A stretch of 64,000 bases of DNA from KBS-83 sp051025295 (GTDB taxonomy: Bacteria > Acidobacteriota > Terriglobia > Terriglobales > Acidobacteriaceae): the NCBI GenBank assembly GCA_051025295.1, contig JBMGJV010000014.1. The stretch is one strand, 5' to 3'. The notes beneath the pieces were generated by a model, which saw only the letters and a list, made by a program, of their open reading frames with translations, was not told the origin of the DNA and ran no database searches. The translations under genes were made by a program, and so were the position numbers. Positions 28,301 to 37,800 of this stretch are shown here, piece after piece. How positions within the stretch are numbered: the stretch's first letter is position 1; the number at the start of each line of letters is the position of its first letter.

Positions 28301-28622
28301 AAACTTCACCCTTTCCATTGCCACTCAGTCCAACACTGCCACCGCATCATGGCGCACAGAGAGGTTGGATCTCGCACTCGCCGGATTGATCTGCCTGATC
28401 CCCCTTGGGTCGAAGAGAAGGCGGGCCGTAGGGATGATTTGCCTCGGAGCTCTCGTTGTCATCGCTGGGGTCAATGGCTGCGGAGGCGGCGCCTCAGCCA
28501 CAACAGGAACAACGACGCAGTCAGCGGCGAAGGTCTTCCCGGGCAACTACACCATCAATGTGCTGGCGTCTGATTCCTCGGGAAACAAGGCGACGCAGTC
28601 AGTCACGCTGATCGTTCAGTAG
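25323..28622 (+). CDS. Large surface/secreted SBBP beta-propeller protein with choice-of-anchor-D and Ig-like repeats
   Basis: Start uncertain: TTG 25323, preceded by GAGGTG, gives a clean signal peptide (RRAVLGFVLSFIGLLPLTAQ); another TTG at 25251 extends it by 24 residues. About 1099 residues. An N-terminal domain (NYAKVIYSNLYPGVDAVFYG, LEHDFIVKPGSDY) is the type that precedes SBBP repeats. SBBP propeller repeats follow (DAAGNTYVAG, DRNGDAIVSGWTGSNDFP, DTSGNAYVTGETG, DAVGNAYVAGQAG). Then two choice-of-anchor-D modules (LTLSANSLTFGPQLVGTESA), an Ig-like region, and a C-terminal hydrophobic segment with basic residues (LICLIPLGSKRRR, then MICLGALVVIAGVNGCGGG). Such proteins abound in acidobacteria; function unknown. 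Confidence 0.85.
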   Translation: MGSRRAVLGFVLSFIGLLPLTAQNPSHLSKRIVESKLPIVFEPASTESAASSVVIGRVPGGAVRFRSDSISIEAGETFGPWEIKFSGATGGNPRPADLETSQTNYLLGKDSASWRTHVPNYAKVIYSNLYPGVDAVFYGNGSHLEHDFIVKPGSDYRQIRMHFSAPSRVQIGKDGVLAITRAGSSLQLAAPSIYQNVNGARQKRQGAFTILADGDVSFAVADYDPHLDLIIDPVLDFSTYLSPLGSAGLAVAADAAGNTYVAGYGSLGYPVTAGSFAGCASCTSSNVVTFVSKLSADGSKLLYSTVLGGNEFAQPTGIAVDRNGDAIVSGWTGSNDFPTKSGQAILPQNNNYVGFLVSLSPDGSSLNYGTLLGPSPTATYALMTYAAAVAVDTSGNAYVTGETGDGFFISAGALNQAVASNSNYDAFDVFLAKFSPIGALVYSAVLGTADPQNGGGGPIGASAIAVDAVGNAYVAGQAGTLWPITNGAYLSQIAGPMPYATPFVMKVAPDAKSVLYSTYLNYAYKIAGLSVLPDGNVFVVGNDAGDTYPTTADAFEPNNGKNGSAFLTELNAAGSGLAYSTMLCGGPGFVNGIALDAKGNIWLAEQISNPDFPLVSPLQGTFPVGAISNQPASALMELDPSGKTVEFSTFLGGAAQGFASSVAVDPNLRVHVTGAASYGMYTTTGVYAGSVPVPGPGYAGSFYPYADVIDPTLPSAALCARPNGGLDLAAALGTSTESRLTITSCGAEPLSITGFSASESDFSVPAPENTCPPTLPVGQSCTVNVRYAPTVGGPSKATLSIASNSPIPAMLTLNGQGVTAPVLTLSANSLTFGPQLVGTESAPQTIKITNTGNAILNGIGFGVTLTDEAAFPLTYTCDPSLAPGDSCTFSVQFKPVVTGTTSGTLTVEGTAAGLFQQVSLSGTSPQTPFTFGTQAGGSTSSTVPAGSTATYALSINPAGGFSGTIQLSCSNLPINSSCIFSPASLPASGGSPVNFTLSIATQSNTATASWRTERLDLALAGLICLIPLGSKRRRAVGMICLGALVVIAGVNGCGGGASATTGTTTQSAAKVFPGNYTINVLASDSSGNKATQSVTLIVQ

Positions 28623-29081
28623 CGTATGTATACACGCGACATGCTCTGCAGGTCTTTAGGGCCGATCGGAGTTGAATCCGTACGTTCATTCATACCGATC
28701 AATCGCTCAGCAAAAACAACGCGGAGGAGGTGGCGCGAGTTTACATCAACCGCCGCACCGCAGGAATGGCTGGACGCTCGAGGCCACTCGTCGTGCTCTT
28801 ACGACCATGGTCTGGCTCAGCACGGCGACACAGTGGGAAGGACTGGAAGCACATGCAGCTGGAGCACGATGGAGTCGGCACTCCGAGCCGCCAAAAAGGC
28901 TGCTGCGCGACGTTCGCGTCTCTGGGCTCTCCGAGATTTTCGGGCTGCTTGTTCGGCCGACTCAATGCGGAATCGTCTCTCACAAAATCGCGTAACCTTT
29001 GCTCGCGGCGAGGATCAGATCGGCAGACTGATCTGACTGGCTCTTGCATAGCGAGCTGCCGATCGTCGCGGGAGACTTGCT
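28623..29081. other. Intergenic stretch without recognisable gene
   Basis: About 460 bases between the SBBP gene and the DUF1223 gene. Overlapping short open frames in several phases have no domain or ribosome-binding site. No terminator hairpin was found by eye. Confidence 0.5.
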
Positions 29082-29873
29082 ATGACCAGGTGGATCGTTG
29101 CCGCTACGCTTAGCGCGCTGGCCCTCTCGGGCGGTGTGGGCGTGACTCAGGTACTTGCGCAGTCAGCGTCCACGGCTCTGCCGCCGCGCCCTGCGATCCT
29201 GGTGGAGTTGTTCACGTCGGAGGGCTGCTCGAGCTGCCCTCCAGCGGACGCCTTGCTGCGGGAGATCACGGGTCGTGACACGGCAGCCAAGCAGCACTTG
29301 ATCACGATTAGCGAGCATGTGAGCTATTGGGACTCCCTCGGATGGAAGGACCCTTACTCATCCGACGTCTACAGCAGCCGGCAGGATGCGTATCGCCAGC
29401 GGTTTGGACTCGAGAGCTCGTACACGCCGCAGATGGTCGTGAACGGCCGGGTGCCGTTCGTGGGCAGTGACCGCCGGGCGCTCGAGTCTGCGCTGGCGAA
29501 GCAGGCGAGTGTGAACGGGCTCGTGCTCCAGATCGGCAGCGCGGCAATCAGTGCGGGGCGGCTCAGCTTTACCTACAAGATCGACAACGCCGGCCTGCAG
29601 AACGGCCTCGACTTGAATGCGGTGGTCGTGGACGATTCTGATCACTCCAGCGTTTTGCGCGGAGAGAACTCTGGGCGGGAGCTGGTGCACGTGTCGGTAG
29701 CGCGTGTCTTCCTGGCGCTCGGGTCACTAACTCGCACCACGCCGGGCGAGGTGAACGTGCCGTTGCCACCCGCTACCCTGCGCACACTCAGTCCACACCG
29801 TCATCTGGTGCTGTTTGCGCAGGAGGCGGGTGCTGGGCCGGTGGCCGGCGTAGCCGCTGCGGTGCTCAGGTAG
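29082..29873 (+). CDS. Secreted DUF1223 thioredoxin-fold protein
   Basis: A 263-residue protein with a signal peptide (MTRWIVAATLSALALSGGVG through VLAQ). The mature part opens with ILVELFTSEGCSSCPPADAL, the DUF1223 hallmark with a CSSC motif in a thioredoxin-like fold, then ISEHVSYWDSLGWKDPYSS, YTPQMVVNGRVPFVGSD and a C-terminal beta domain with HRHLVLFAQEAG. The family is periplasmic and functionally uncharacterised; the CxxC suggests a thiol redox role. It lies 19 bases upstream of the ECF sigma gene on the same strand, so it may be cotranscribed. Confidence 0.88.
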   Translation: MTRWIVAATLSALALSGGVGVTQVLAQSASTALPPRPAILVELFTSEGCSSCPPADALLREITGRDTAAKQHLITISEHVSYWDSLGWKDPYSSDVYSSRQDAYRQRFGLESSYTPQMVVNGRVPFVGSDRRALESALAKQASVNGLVLQIGSAAISAGRLSFTYKIDNAGLQNGLDLNAVVVDDSDHSSVLRGENSGRELVHVSVARVFLALGSLTRTTPGEVNVPLPPATLRTLSPHRHLVLFAQEAGAGPVAGVAAAVLR

Positions 29874-29892
29874 GATCGGGGCCGAAGGCCGT

Positions 29893-30531
29893 ATGACTCG
29901 AGCGAACCCACAGGAGCGAGTGCCGGCGACGGCGGAGGCGGAGCTGATCACGGCCGTTCTCGCCGGCGGCACCGAGCTGTTCCACACACTGATTCGACCC
30001 TATGAGTTGACCGTGTATCGCATGGCGATGTCGCTGATGCGCAACGAGTCGGACGCAGAAGATGTGGCTCAGGAGGCGTTCCTCAAGGCCTTTCGCAACC
30101 TTCCGCGCTTTCGTCGCGAGTCACGGTTCAGTACCTGGCTGATCAGCATCACGCTCAACGAGGCGCGGAGCCGACTTCGGAAGGCCAGCGCGCACCGCAC
30201 CGAATCGATCGACGCCGACACGGACGAGGACAGCCGGGTATCGCCCACGCTGCTGCGCGACTGGCGCGAAATCCCATCGGAGACTCTCGAACGCGCTGAG
30301 GTTCGCGCACTGTTGCGTACGGCGATAGAGAACCTCAAGCCGCTTTACCGCGAGGTTGTGCTGTTGCGCGACATAGAAGAGATGAGCATCGAAGAGACAG
30401 CGTCCGTGCTGGCGATCACGCCCAACCTCGTCAAGGTCCGGCTGCACCGCGCGAGGACGATGCTACAGAAGGCCCTAGCGCCGCAACTCGCAAGCCTGAA
30501 TCCGAAACGGAGGTGGTTCCAGTGGTTCTAG
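29893..30531 (+). CDS. ECF-type RNA polymerase sigma factor
   Basis: A 212-residue protein with sigma region 2 (YRMAMSLMRNESDAEDVAQE, then AFLKAFRNLPRFRRESRFST and WLISITLNEARSRLR) and region 4 (LYREVVLLRDIEEMSIEETA, VLAITPNLVKVRLHRARTML), with the acidic linker DADTDEDSR between them. This is the RpoE-like group. It directs RNA polymerase to stress or envelope promoters when released from its anti-sigma factor. The next gene overlaps its 3' end by 19 bases and encodes a zinc-finger protein expected to be that anti-sigma factor. Confidence 0.93.
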   Translation: MTRANPQERVPATAEAELITAVLAGGTELFHTLIRPYELTVYRMAMSLMRNESDAEDVAQEAFLKAFRNLPRFRRESRFSTWLISITLNEARSRLRKASAHRTESIDADTDEDSRVSPTLLRDWREIPSETLERAEVRALLRTAIENLKPLYREVVLLRDIEEMSIEETASVLAITPNLVKVRLHRARTMLQKALAPQLASLNPKRRWFQWF

Positions 30532-30758
30532 AGTGCAGGCATGTCTGGGACTACATTTCGGGATACTTGGACCAGACGCTCTCAGCGGAAGTCCGGCGAG
30601 ATGTGCAAGCTCATCTCGATCACTGCGGCATCTGCTCCGCGGTGCTGGACTCCACACGTAACATCCTCGTGTTAACGGCGGACGATAGGGTCTTCGAGCT
30701 GCCTGTTGGCTTTAGTGAACGGCTGCACGCTCGTTTGCGCGATGCGATGCAGGAGTAA
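30513..30758 (+). CDS. Small zf-HC2 putative anti-sigma factor
   Basis: An 81-residue protein starting at GTG 30513 (another GTG at 30522 is possible) and overlapping the sigma gene. It contains LECRHVWDYISGYLDQTLS and VQAHLDHCGICSAVLD, i.e. the His-x3-Cys-x2-Cys zinc-binding anti-sigma (ZAS) motif. It has no membrane helix, so it would be a soluble redox- or metal-sensitive anti-sigma factor resembling the RsrA group rather than a membrane-cleaved RseA type. Its position directly after the sigma gene supports the pairing. Confidence 0.85.
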   Translation: MVPVVLECRHVWDYISGYLDQTLSAEVRRDVQAHLDHCGICSAVLDSTRNILVLTADDRVFELPVGFSERLHARLRDAMQE

Positions 30759-30772
30759 GGGAGCGTTGTCCG

Positions 30773-31207
30773 CTAAAGATTTCCGTGTAGGTGATAGTGG
30801 AAGGCCGACTCCACAGCAGCGAGCACGATGGACAGGATGGAGAATACAAGTTGCAGCGCCTCGGAACGCCTCCGCCGCGCATCCGGCGGTGTGAGCCTCC
30901 ACTGCGACGAGGCCCGGGCGCGTAGCGAATGAATGCGGTAGAGCGCTGCGAGATTCAACAGCGACACGCCTACGGCAAACACCAGCATGGGCAGGCGCAG
31001 CGCGGGACCGTGGATCGCTTGCGCGACACTCTGTGCTAGACCCGCCGTTGCAACGGCGCCAAGACCGAGTAACAGACGAACGCCGCTCAGCGCCATGAAT
31101 AGCGTGCACGCGCTCTGCAGCAGGGCAAAGCCAAAGCTCGTGATTTGCAGTGCGAGCCCGCGGGAGCTTACCGGCACTTGCGCGTTTACCTCGTGCCCTG
31201 CGGCCAT
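30773..31207 (-). CDS. Hypothetical integral membrane protein
   Basis: A 144-residue protein with about four hydrophobic helices (ITSFGFALLQSACTLFMALS, LLLGLGAVATAGLAQSVA, LPMLVFAVGVSLLNLAALYR, ALQLVFSILSIVLAAVESAF) and a basic loop after the third. It ends HYHLHGNL, a His-rich tail. No family recognised. It converges on the anti-sigma gene with a gap of about 14 bases. Confidence 0.65.
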   Translation of the reverse strand: MAAGHEVNAQVPVSSRGLALQITSFGFALLQSACTLFMALSGVRLLLGLGAVATAGLAQSVAQAIHGPALRLPMLVFAVGVSLLNLAALYRIHSLRARASSQWRLTPPDARRRRSEALQLVFSILSIVLAAVESAFHYHLHGNL

Positions 31208-31326
31208 TGCTCTCCCTACCAGCCCCCCATGCTAATCCCCAGTAAGGAGCCGGTCTGGAGCCATCGTGCCCTGACTGGCACCGCACTCGAGCGGCAAGAC
31301 GAAGCGCCACGCGAGTACCCCTAAAT

Positions 31327-31365
31327 GAAGCGGCCTCTCCCGCCGTAGCAGAGAGAGGCCACTTC
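31327..31365 (-). terminator. Hairpin terminator downstream of the YncE/phosphatase gene
   Basis: GAAG-CGGCCTCTC at 31327-31339 can pair with GAGAGGCC-ACTTC at 31353-31365, a long stem with one mismatch around a 13-base loop. On the minus strand it is followed by ATTTAG, a weak T-rich end. It lies 19 bases beyond the stop at 31384. Confidence 0.55.
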
Positions 31366-31383
31366 GCCTGTTCACTTACCTGT

Positions 31384-34350
31384 TTAGTCGTCGTCCCTGT
31401 CTCCGGCCGGAGCTTTCCGGTGGCGGAAGTCGCTGGCGGGGCGCACCTTCACTTCACCAGGGTAGGGCCGGGCAAAGTTGGTCGCTTCGTACCAGTTCAG
31501 GTGGTTGACCGTATCCGGGTCCTCAGAATCGGGCTTGGTGTGTTTGCCGGCGAAGATCTGGGCCTTCTTTTTCATCCAGCCAACCCGGAGGGCTGCCACC
31601 GCGGGGCTCTCTTCCTTAATCGATGCCGAGGTCTGGTTGACGCCCATGTCGAGCGGAACCAAATTCGGAACATGCGACCAGGGCTTGAAGTTATCCGCAG
31701 GCGGCTCGTTGACAAACAGCGTTCTCATCGGTGAGGCCACCAGGTCGAACTGGTTCATCGGCTGCAGGCCGAGAATCTGCTCGATGGTGCGCGTCATGTT
31801 GACCTGCGTGTAGTAGGTCGAATCAACCACACCGTCCTGCCGGACATATGGGCTGAAGACATACCCCGGGCTCCGGTGACCATCGACGTGATCGACACCG
31901 TCCTGCGCGTCGTCTTCTTCGACGAAGATCGCCGATGAGTCCCACACGCTGCTGTGGCTGATTGTGTCGACGAACCGGCCGAGCGCCAGGTCATTATCTG
32001 CCTGCATGGCTGGTGCCGTCGGCGGGCCGCCAGTGTGGTCAGAGCTGATCCACATGATGCTGAGCTGCGGTACCGTGCCGGCTGCCACATCCTTCTCGAA
32101 GTCCTGCTTCCAGACATCCACGCGGTACTGGTCGGGAATATCGAGATCGAACTGCGGATAGTTCTGCACCGTATGGCGGAACAGATTGCTCAGCGGGGTG
32201 TACGAGTGAATCGTGTTGAAGTACTTGAGCTGTGGCTCGGTACCCGACTCATAGGCCAACGTGTCGTTGTAGAACTGCGTCCAGGTCGGGTGGCAGTTTC
32301 CACTGAATCCAGGGATTTTAGAGCAGCCCGGAACGGTGAAGTAGTTCCACTCGATGTACTCGCCATAGTTCTTGAACTTGATATTCGCCTTCACAGCCGC
32401 GTCCCAGATGAAGCCCTTCTTCTGGTACGCGATTGCGTCACCACCGTTCGATGGATAGTCACGGACCCAGTCCGGCGACTGAATGTCGTCCGAATACGGA
32501 GCCATGGCCTGAACGATCCAGTTGTGACCGTCAGCCGACTGGCGGCTGGGATCGTAAAAGTTGTCGAGCAGCGGGAAGCGCTCCACCAGGGCATGCGCAT
32601 TCGGAGTGACTCTTGCGCCGAACACTGCCAGGGAGGGATCACCGTTGCCGCCGTTTACGTCACCGAGAATCTGGTCATAGGTGCGGTTCTCACGAATGAT
32701 CAGGAATACGTGCTTGATCAACGACGGATCGCCGATCTTCTTCGGAAGCGCGACTGGCTTCTCGTTCGGATTGCCGCCGCCTGCGGTGCGGATGTTGCGC
32801 TTCAGATCCCAGTGATTGTTCACGTAGACCTGGTCTGTCCAGTAGGCCAGCTGGTCCACGTTCGGCAAGGAGACGAGGCTGACCGTGCCGAGGTCCTCGT
32901 GCGTGTTGTAAGCCGTGACGCCGTACCTGGTTCCGAACGAGTTGTGCGGCGGGACGCCCTTGGTGCCGACGCCCTTGTCGTTCGCCACGATCAGAACACC
33001 GTTCTTCTGGTCGAGCACAACCGAACTTGGGGCGTAAGCAGTGGGGATCAGGCCGAGAACCGAGCTCTTCTTCGACACGCTGTTCAGATCAACCACAGCA
33101 ATCGCATTCGCGTTGTACAGGGCAACGTAGGCGATGTTGTGATCCATGTCGACAGCAATTGAGTTCGGACCGGCACCGTAGGCGGCTTCCTTGTCACCCG
33201 GAATGCGGATCGGCAGCCCGAGATCGATGGTGCGCACTGCCTGATTCGTGGTCGTATCGACTACTGAAAGCGTGTCGTCATACGTGTTGGCGACCAGGAG
33301 GTATTTGCCCCAGAACGCCATGCCCGTGGGGTGAAGGCCGGTGTTGATCGTGTTCACTACCTGGAAGGTGGAGAGATCGACAACCGACACTGTGCCCGTT
33401 GTCGTCGCACCAAGCTTCGAGGCGACCACTTCGGTGCCGTCGGAGTAGAGCTCGCGATCATTCCCGACCGGAACGCGGCCGGCTTCGTTCGAGACGTAAG
33501 CCGTACGGCCATCGCTCGAGATCACGACACTATGGGGAACGTTGCCAACCCGGATCTGTGCGCCCTGAACCGGTGTGGCGGCACTCAGATCGATCTTCGT
33601 CAGCGTATCGTTCACATCGAGGACGGAGTACGCGGTCTTTCCATCCGGAGATACCGCGATGCCCAGCGGATACGAGGTGGCGGTGGCGTTAACCGTGTGA
33701 CCGCAGTAATGTGCGTAGCTGCCGTCGTTTCCGGGTGTGGCGTAGGCGGGATCACACTTGACGTTGCTGAGCTGATAATCGAATGGAATGCCTTCGATCT
33801 TCGAGAGTGTGCCGGCAATCGGCACGCTCACGTGCGCGTAGTCAGACAGTGTCCCGTCTGCAGCCACCTTGGCGATACCGATGAAGCTGCTGTCCTGGCT
33901 GAACAGAAGGTACTTGCCGTCTGGGCTGTACGTGATGCCGACGTGGCTGCCGCTCGAATCTTTGCCGGCTGCGCTGCTGTAGCTCTGCAGGACTGCGCCG
34001 GTCTGCGTGTTGAAGATCTCGACCGGTCCGTTGCCGTTCTTGGACGAGGTGCCCATCGTGAGCACGGCGCCGGTGTGGTTGCCCGTCGGGTTCAGTGCGA
34101 CAGCTTTGGCGCGGACACGAATGCCAAGATTCACCTGCTTACCGGCAGGCGTGATGATGGTGCCGTTGCTGACTACATAAGAGCCGTCCGGCTGCGGACC
34201 GACCGTGTACGTCGGAAACGGCACGGACTGCGCAAGTGCGGAAACACCCAAACCGACCGACAGGACTCCGGCCAGTGCGGTCAGACGATTCACGCGGAGG
34301 GTGGTCTGGCGATTGTGCCGTGACCTGTGGTGGTGCGTAGCTCGAGACAT
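31384..34350 (-). CDS. YncE-like beta-propeller fused to alkaline-phosphatase-superfamily phosphoesterase, secreted
   Basis: Start at ATG 34350 (MSRATHHHRSRHNRQTT) with GAAGGAGAA upstream. The 988-residue protein has a long His/Arg-rich N-region and a signal peptide (LTALAGVLSVGLGVSALAQ). Residues about 50-480 are YncE-type seven-bladed propeller repeats: YPLGIAVSPDGKTAYSVLDV, VPHSVVISSDGRTAYVSNEA, LHPTGMAFWGKYLLVANTYD, APSSVVLDQKNGVLIVAND. From about residue 560 a phosphoesterase domain begins: IKHVFLIIRENRTYDQILGD, SADGHNWIVQAM, SIMWISSDHTGG, AIFVEEDDAQDGVDHVDGHR. Acidobacterial proteins of this double architecture are usually annotated as bifunctional YncE/alkaline phosphatase; activity is inferred. 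A possible PHO box lies about 180 bases upstream. Confidence 0.88.
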   Translation of the reverse strand: MSRATHHHRSRHNRQTTLRVNRLTALAGVLSVGLGVSALAQSVPFPTYTVGPQPDGSYVVSNGTIITPAGKQVNLGIRVRAKAVALNPTGNHTGAVLTMGTSSKNGNGPVEIFNTQTGAVLQSYSSAAGKDSSGSHVGITYSPDGKYLLFSQDSSFIGIAKVAADGTLSDYAHVSVPIAGTLSKIEGIPFDYQLSNVKCDPAYATPGNDGSYAHYCGHTVNATATSYPLGIAVSPDGKTAYSVLDVNDTLTKIDLSAATPVQGAQIRVGNVPHSVVISSDGRTAYVSNEAGRVPVGNDRELYSDGTEVVASKLGATTTGTVSVVDLSTFQVVNTINTGLHPTGMAFWGKYLLVANTYDDTLSVVDTTTNQAVRTIDLGLPIRIPGDKEAAYGAGPNSIAVDMDHNIAYVALYNANAIAVVDLNSVSKKSSVLGLIPTAYAPSSVVLDQKNGVLIVANDKGVGTKGVPPHNSFGTRYGVTAYNTHEDLGTVSLVSLPNVDQLAYWTDQVYVNNHWDLKRNIRTAGGGNPNEKPVALPKKIGDPSLIKHVFLIIRENRTYDQILGDVNGGNGDPSLAVFGARVTPNAHALVERFPLLDNFYDPSRQSADGHNWIVQAMAPYSDDIQSPDWVRDYPSNGGDAIAYQKKGFIWDAAVKANIKFKNYGEYIEWNYFTVPGCSKIPGFSGNCHPTWTQFYNDTLAYESGTEPQLKYFNTIHSYTPLSNLFRHTVQNYPQFDLDIPDQYRVDVWKQDFEKDVAAGTVPQLSIMWISSDHTGGPPTAPAMQADNDLALGRFVDTISHSSVWDSSAIFVEEDDAQDGVDHVDGHRSPGYVFSPYVRQDGVVDSTYYTQVNMTRTIEQILGLQPMNQFDLVASPMRTLFVNEPPADNFKPWSHVPNLVPLDMGVNQTSASIKEESPAVAALRVGWMKKKAQIFAGKHTKPDSEDPDTVNHLNWYEATNFARPYPGEVKVRPASDFRHRKAPAGDRDDD

Positions 34351-34866
34351 GGAACGTTCTCCTTCAAGCTTGTTCTGTTGAGGTGTCGGGTATTCAGGTG
34401 CACTTCCGCATGAAGAAATGTCCACGCGCTTGCGGTCACCAGATCCGTACAAGAGGCCGTCGATTCATCACCGGCCGCGCGGTGAGTCCGCGCGCAAATG
34501 GACAGTAATGCGCGGCTGAGACATCGATGTGACAATCCGATGACATGTTTGTCATGTATTGGTTTCTGGCGTGAATCGCATGACCGGCAACGTCGAGGGT
34601 CCGCGTTCGAACATCATTCCACGATCGATTCACCTGATGCTCTTCCCGGTCAGGCTTGTGGAAGACTTCCACAGCAATCATCAAATTTGGTCGTGTTCTT
34701 AACATTCACGTCTGCTGCCCGTAACAATCGCGCATTAGAACAATCGCTGCATTACGGATTTGCAATGTGAATGGCGATCGCATTTGCCGTCGCCCTGCGC
34801 CAGGTCCTTGCCCACGAGTCGAGCGCACCCGCTTGTCTCGTGCCCACCCCGCTCACCGGAGGCTCC
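34351..34866. other. Divergent intergenic region between phosphoesterase and TonB receptor genes
   Basis: About 515 bases containing both upstream regions. It carries the PHO-box-like repeat and an overlapping perfect palindrome ATGACA-TGTT-TGTCAT (34540-34555). No gene is supported, though the receptor frame stays open upstream to an ATG at 34771. Confidence 0.55.
34529..34546 (-). promoter_or_regulatory. PHO-box-like direct repeat (possible PhoB/PhoP site)
   Basis: On the minus strand the sequence reads ATGTCAT-CGGA-TTGTCAC, matching 11 of 14 half-site positions of the enterobacterial PHO box CTGTCAT-N4-CTGTCAT with correct 11-base spacing. It points toward the phosphoesterase gene, about 180 bases from its start. 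Partial overlap with an inverted repeat (34540-34555) leaves a different dimeric regulator possible. Confidence 0.4.
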
Positions 34867-37800
34867 ATGCGAAAGTTTCGTTCGTTTGCCATCAGTCCGG
34901 TGACTGTCTTTGTTGCCGCACTAGCGCTGACCGGACGCGCCTGTGTCGCGCAAGTAGATCGAACCGCCATGACCGGCACCATCACAGACCCGTCCGGTCG
35001 GGTCATGGCGCAAGCTCACATACTTGCGATCGAGACCTCAACGCACCTGGTTCGCGAATCCGAGTCGTATAGCGACGGCAGGTACGATCTCGCGGAACTA
35101 CCCGTGGGCCGGTATACGGTCACCTTCGATCACCCCGGCTTCCGCAGGCTGGTATATGTGGATGTCGAACAGGTGATCGGAAGGACTCGCACGCTCGATG
35201 CCATTCTGCAGGTCTCAGGCGGAGAACAGCGCATCCAGGTTTCTTCCGCGTCCGAGTTCATGGATCGAAACGGCAGCGCAATCACTGGGCTAATCGAAAA
35301 GACGCAGGCGGATGAACTGCCTCTGAATGGCCGCGACTGGTCCGCGCTCACTGCCTATGTACCAGGGGCCATCGACACCGGCGGCAGCAATCAGCGGTCC
35401 GTCCGCTTTGCCGGACGAGGTCTCGACGACAGCAACATCACCTACGACGGCGTGGATGCGACGAACGTTGTCAACCAGACGCAGCGTGCATGGGCGCGGC
35501 TTTCGATTCCGCTTGATGCGATTGCAGAGTTTCGCGTCGACACACAGCTCTCCACTGCCGAAGAGGGTGCAACTGGCGGCGCACAACTGAGCGTTACGTC
35601 ACTTTCGGGTACCGACCATCTCCATGGACGTTTGTTCGAGTATCTGCGCAATGATGTCTTCGACGCCCCCCAGCCTGCGTGGGCCTCGCATGGGCAGTCG
35701 CAGCAGCCACTCCGGCTGAATCAGTTCGGCGGCTCACTGGGCGGCCCCATCGTGCATGAGAAGACCTTCTTCTATCTCGCGTCGGAAGCGTATCGGCAGG
35801 TGTGGGGTTACCCGGTAAGCGCAGATGTTCCGAGCGCCGCGTTCAGGGCGTCCGTTCTCAATTCGTCGCCCGTCTACGCGATTGTGAACGGATACCCGGA
35901 CGCCGGTCCAAAGAGCGTCCTGACGCCCTACACGCCGCAAAGCGATCCCGGAGATCCGAACTACGCCGATTACGATCTGTTGACCTGCTCATGCAGGCAG
36001 ACCGTGAATGAGAACTCCGTAATGCTGCGACTGGACCAGCACTTCTCATTGAAGACAACCGCCTTTTTGCGCTTCAACTACGATCGCGCAGTGGATACAC
36101 AGCCCTTCGCCGCAGTCGCGACTGACCTGCAGCAGAGGGTGACGGCACCCGTCAACGGCGCGCTGGAGTTACTCCACATCTTCAATCCCAACCTCATCAA
36201 TGAAGCGAAGTTTGGCTTCAACCGATCGACCTCGAACAGCTACAACCACAGCCGCACTGGATCGGTGTACCAGATCGTCGTGGCGACCGGACCGGGACCG
36301 GGCTTTGCCACCCAGAACTACGACTACAGCAGTATCTACGTCGGTAATACGTTCTCCTGGATCGACAATCTGACCTGGACCCATGGACGGCAGACGCTGA
36401 AGAGCGGGATCGAGATTCGGCATATCCAACTGAACCAGAACTACGGCGAGCATGGCACGGTTACGTTTGCCACACTGCAGCAGTTGGCCGCGAACCGAGT
36501 CAGCCGTGCGAGCCTGACCGGTGCTCTGCCCATCAACGACCTGCGCAAGAACTGGTTTGTCGGCTACCTGCAGGATGAAGTCAAGATGCGTCCGAATTTC
36601 GATCTCAACCTCGGCGTCCGGTACAGCGTCTTCCAGGTATTCAATGAGGCGCACGGAAAAGCTAACCCCTTCGACTTTGCCACCTGCGGTGCGCAGGGGT
36701 TCTGCGGGCTCGGCGCAAACTTCGGTGAGCAGAACTATGGCGACCTTGACCCGCGCTTGGGGTTCACCTGGTCGCCTGCGCAGTCGAGACATACCTTGGT
36801 TCGCGCGGGCTTTGGCATGTACCACGAGGATGGACAACTCGATGATCAAAATCTGCCCGCGAAGAACGAAGTCTCTTCCTACTCTGTGAAGAACGCGACC
36901 TACCCCATCGCTCCTTACTTCACCGGCCCTGGAAAGATCTCTCCCAACGCTGAGCAACGGGACCGCAAAGATTCCTACGTCGAGCAGTGGGATCTCTCCC
37001 TCCAGCAGGAACTGCCCATGAACCTGGTGACGACGCTCTCTTACCTTGGAAGCCACGGCGTACACCTGCTCCAAACAAACGCGGTTAATCTCATCGACCC
37101 AACGACGGGCACGGTTCCCTATCCTGCCTTCGCACCTGCAATCGGTTGGCGCGGATCTGTCGGCGCAAGCGTCTACCATGCGCTTTCGGCGTCGGTCCGC
37201 CGCCCCTTCTCGCAAGGCCTGCTGATTACCGCGAACTACGCCTACGCGCATGAGCTGGACAATGGCTCGGACGGCAGTGGCGATGGTGACAATCTGTCAC
37301 CGCAGAACGCACGTTGCCTCTCCTGCGAGTGGGCGAGCGGTGCATGGGACGCTCGCCACGTGGTGAATGGGAATGCTGTGTACTCGCTCCCCTTCGGCGC
37401 GGGCAAGCCGATGCTCAATAACCGCGGACTTGTGACCGCGATCGCGGGCAACTGGCAACTCACCACGACCGCGCTCGCCCGGACGGGATTCCCAGTCAAT
37501 GTGACTCTGCCCGGCAGCTACACTGCGCCCGATGGAAACTCCGGCACACAGCGGCCGGATCGCATACCAGGCGTGCCGCTGACGCCGCCCCGGAGTCGAG
37601 GCGTCGCGCAGTGGATCAACCCTGAGGCCTTTGCGCTGCCCGCCGGTGAGTTCGGCAATGCGCCTCGGAATCTGCTCCGGGGGCCCGGCACCTGGCAGGT
37701 GGACCTAGGCGCGGCAAAGACGTTCGTCTGGCGCGACCGCGCGCAAATGGAATTTCGGTCAGAGTTCTACAACGTCTTCAATCATCCGCAGCTTGGCCAG

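Noticed and set aside
31954..33162. Plus-strand open frame of 402 codons opposite the YncE/phosphatase gene
   Set aside because: No recognisable motif, and the minus-strand reading is a well-defined propeller plus phosphoesterase.
36169..37251. Minus-strand open frame of 360 codons inside the TonB receptor gene
   Set aside because: Antisense to the conserved barrel-coding sequence; no domain or ribosome-binding site.
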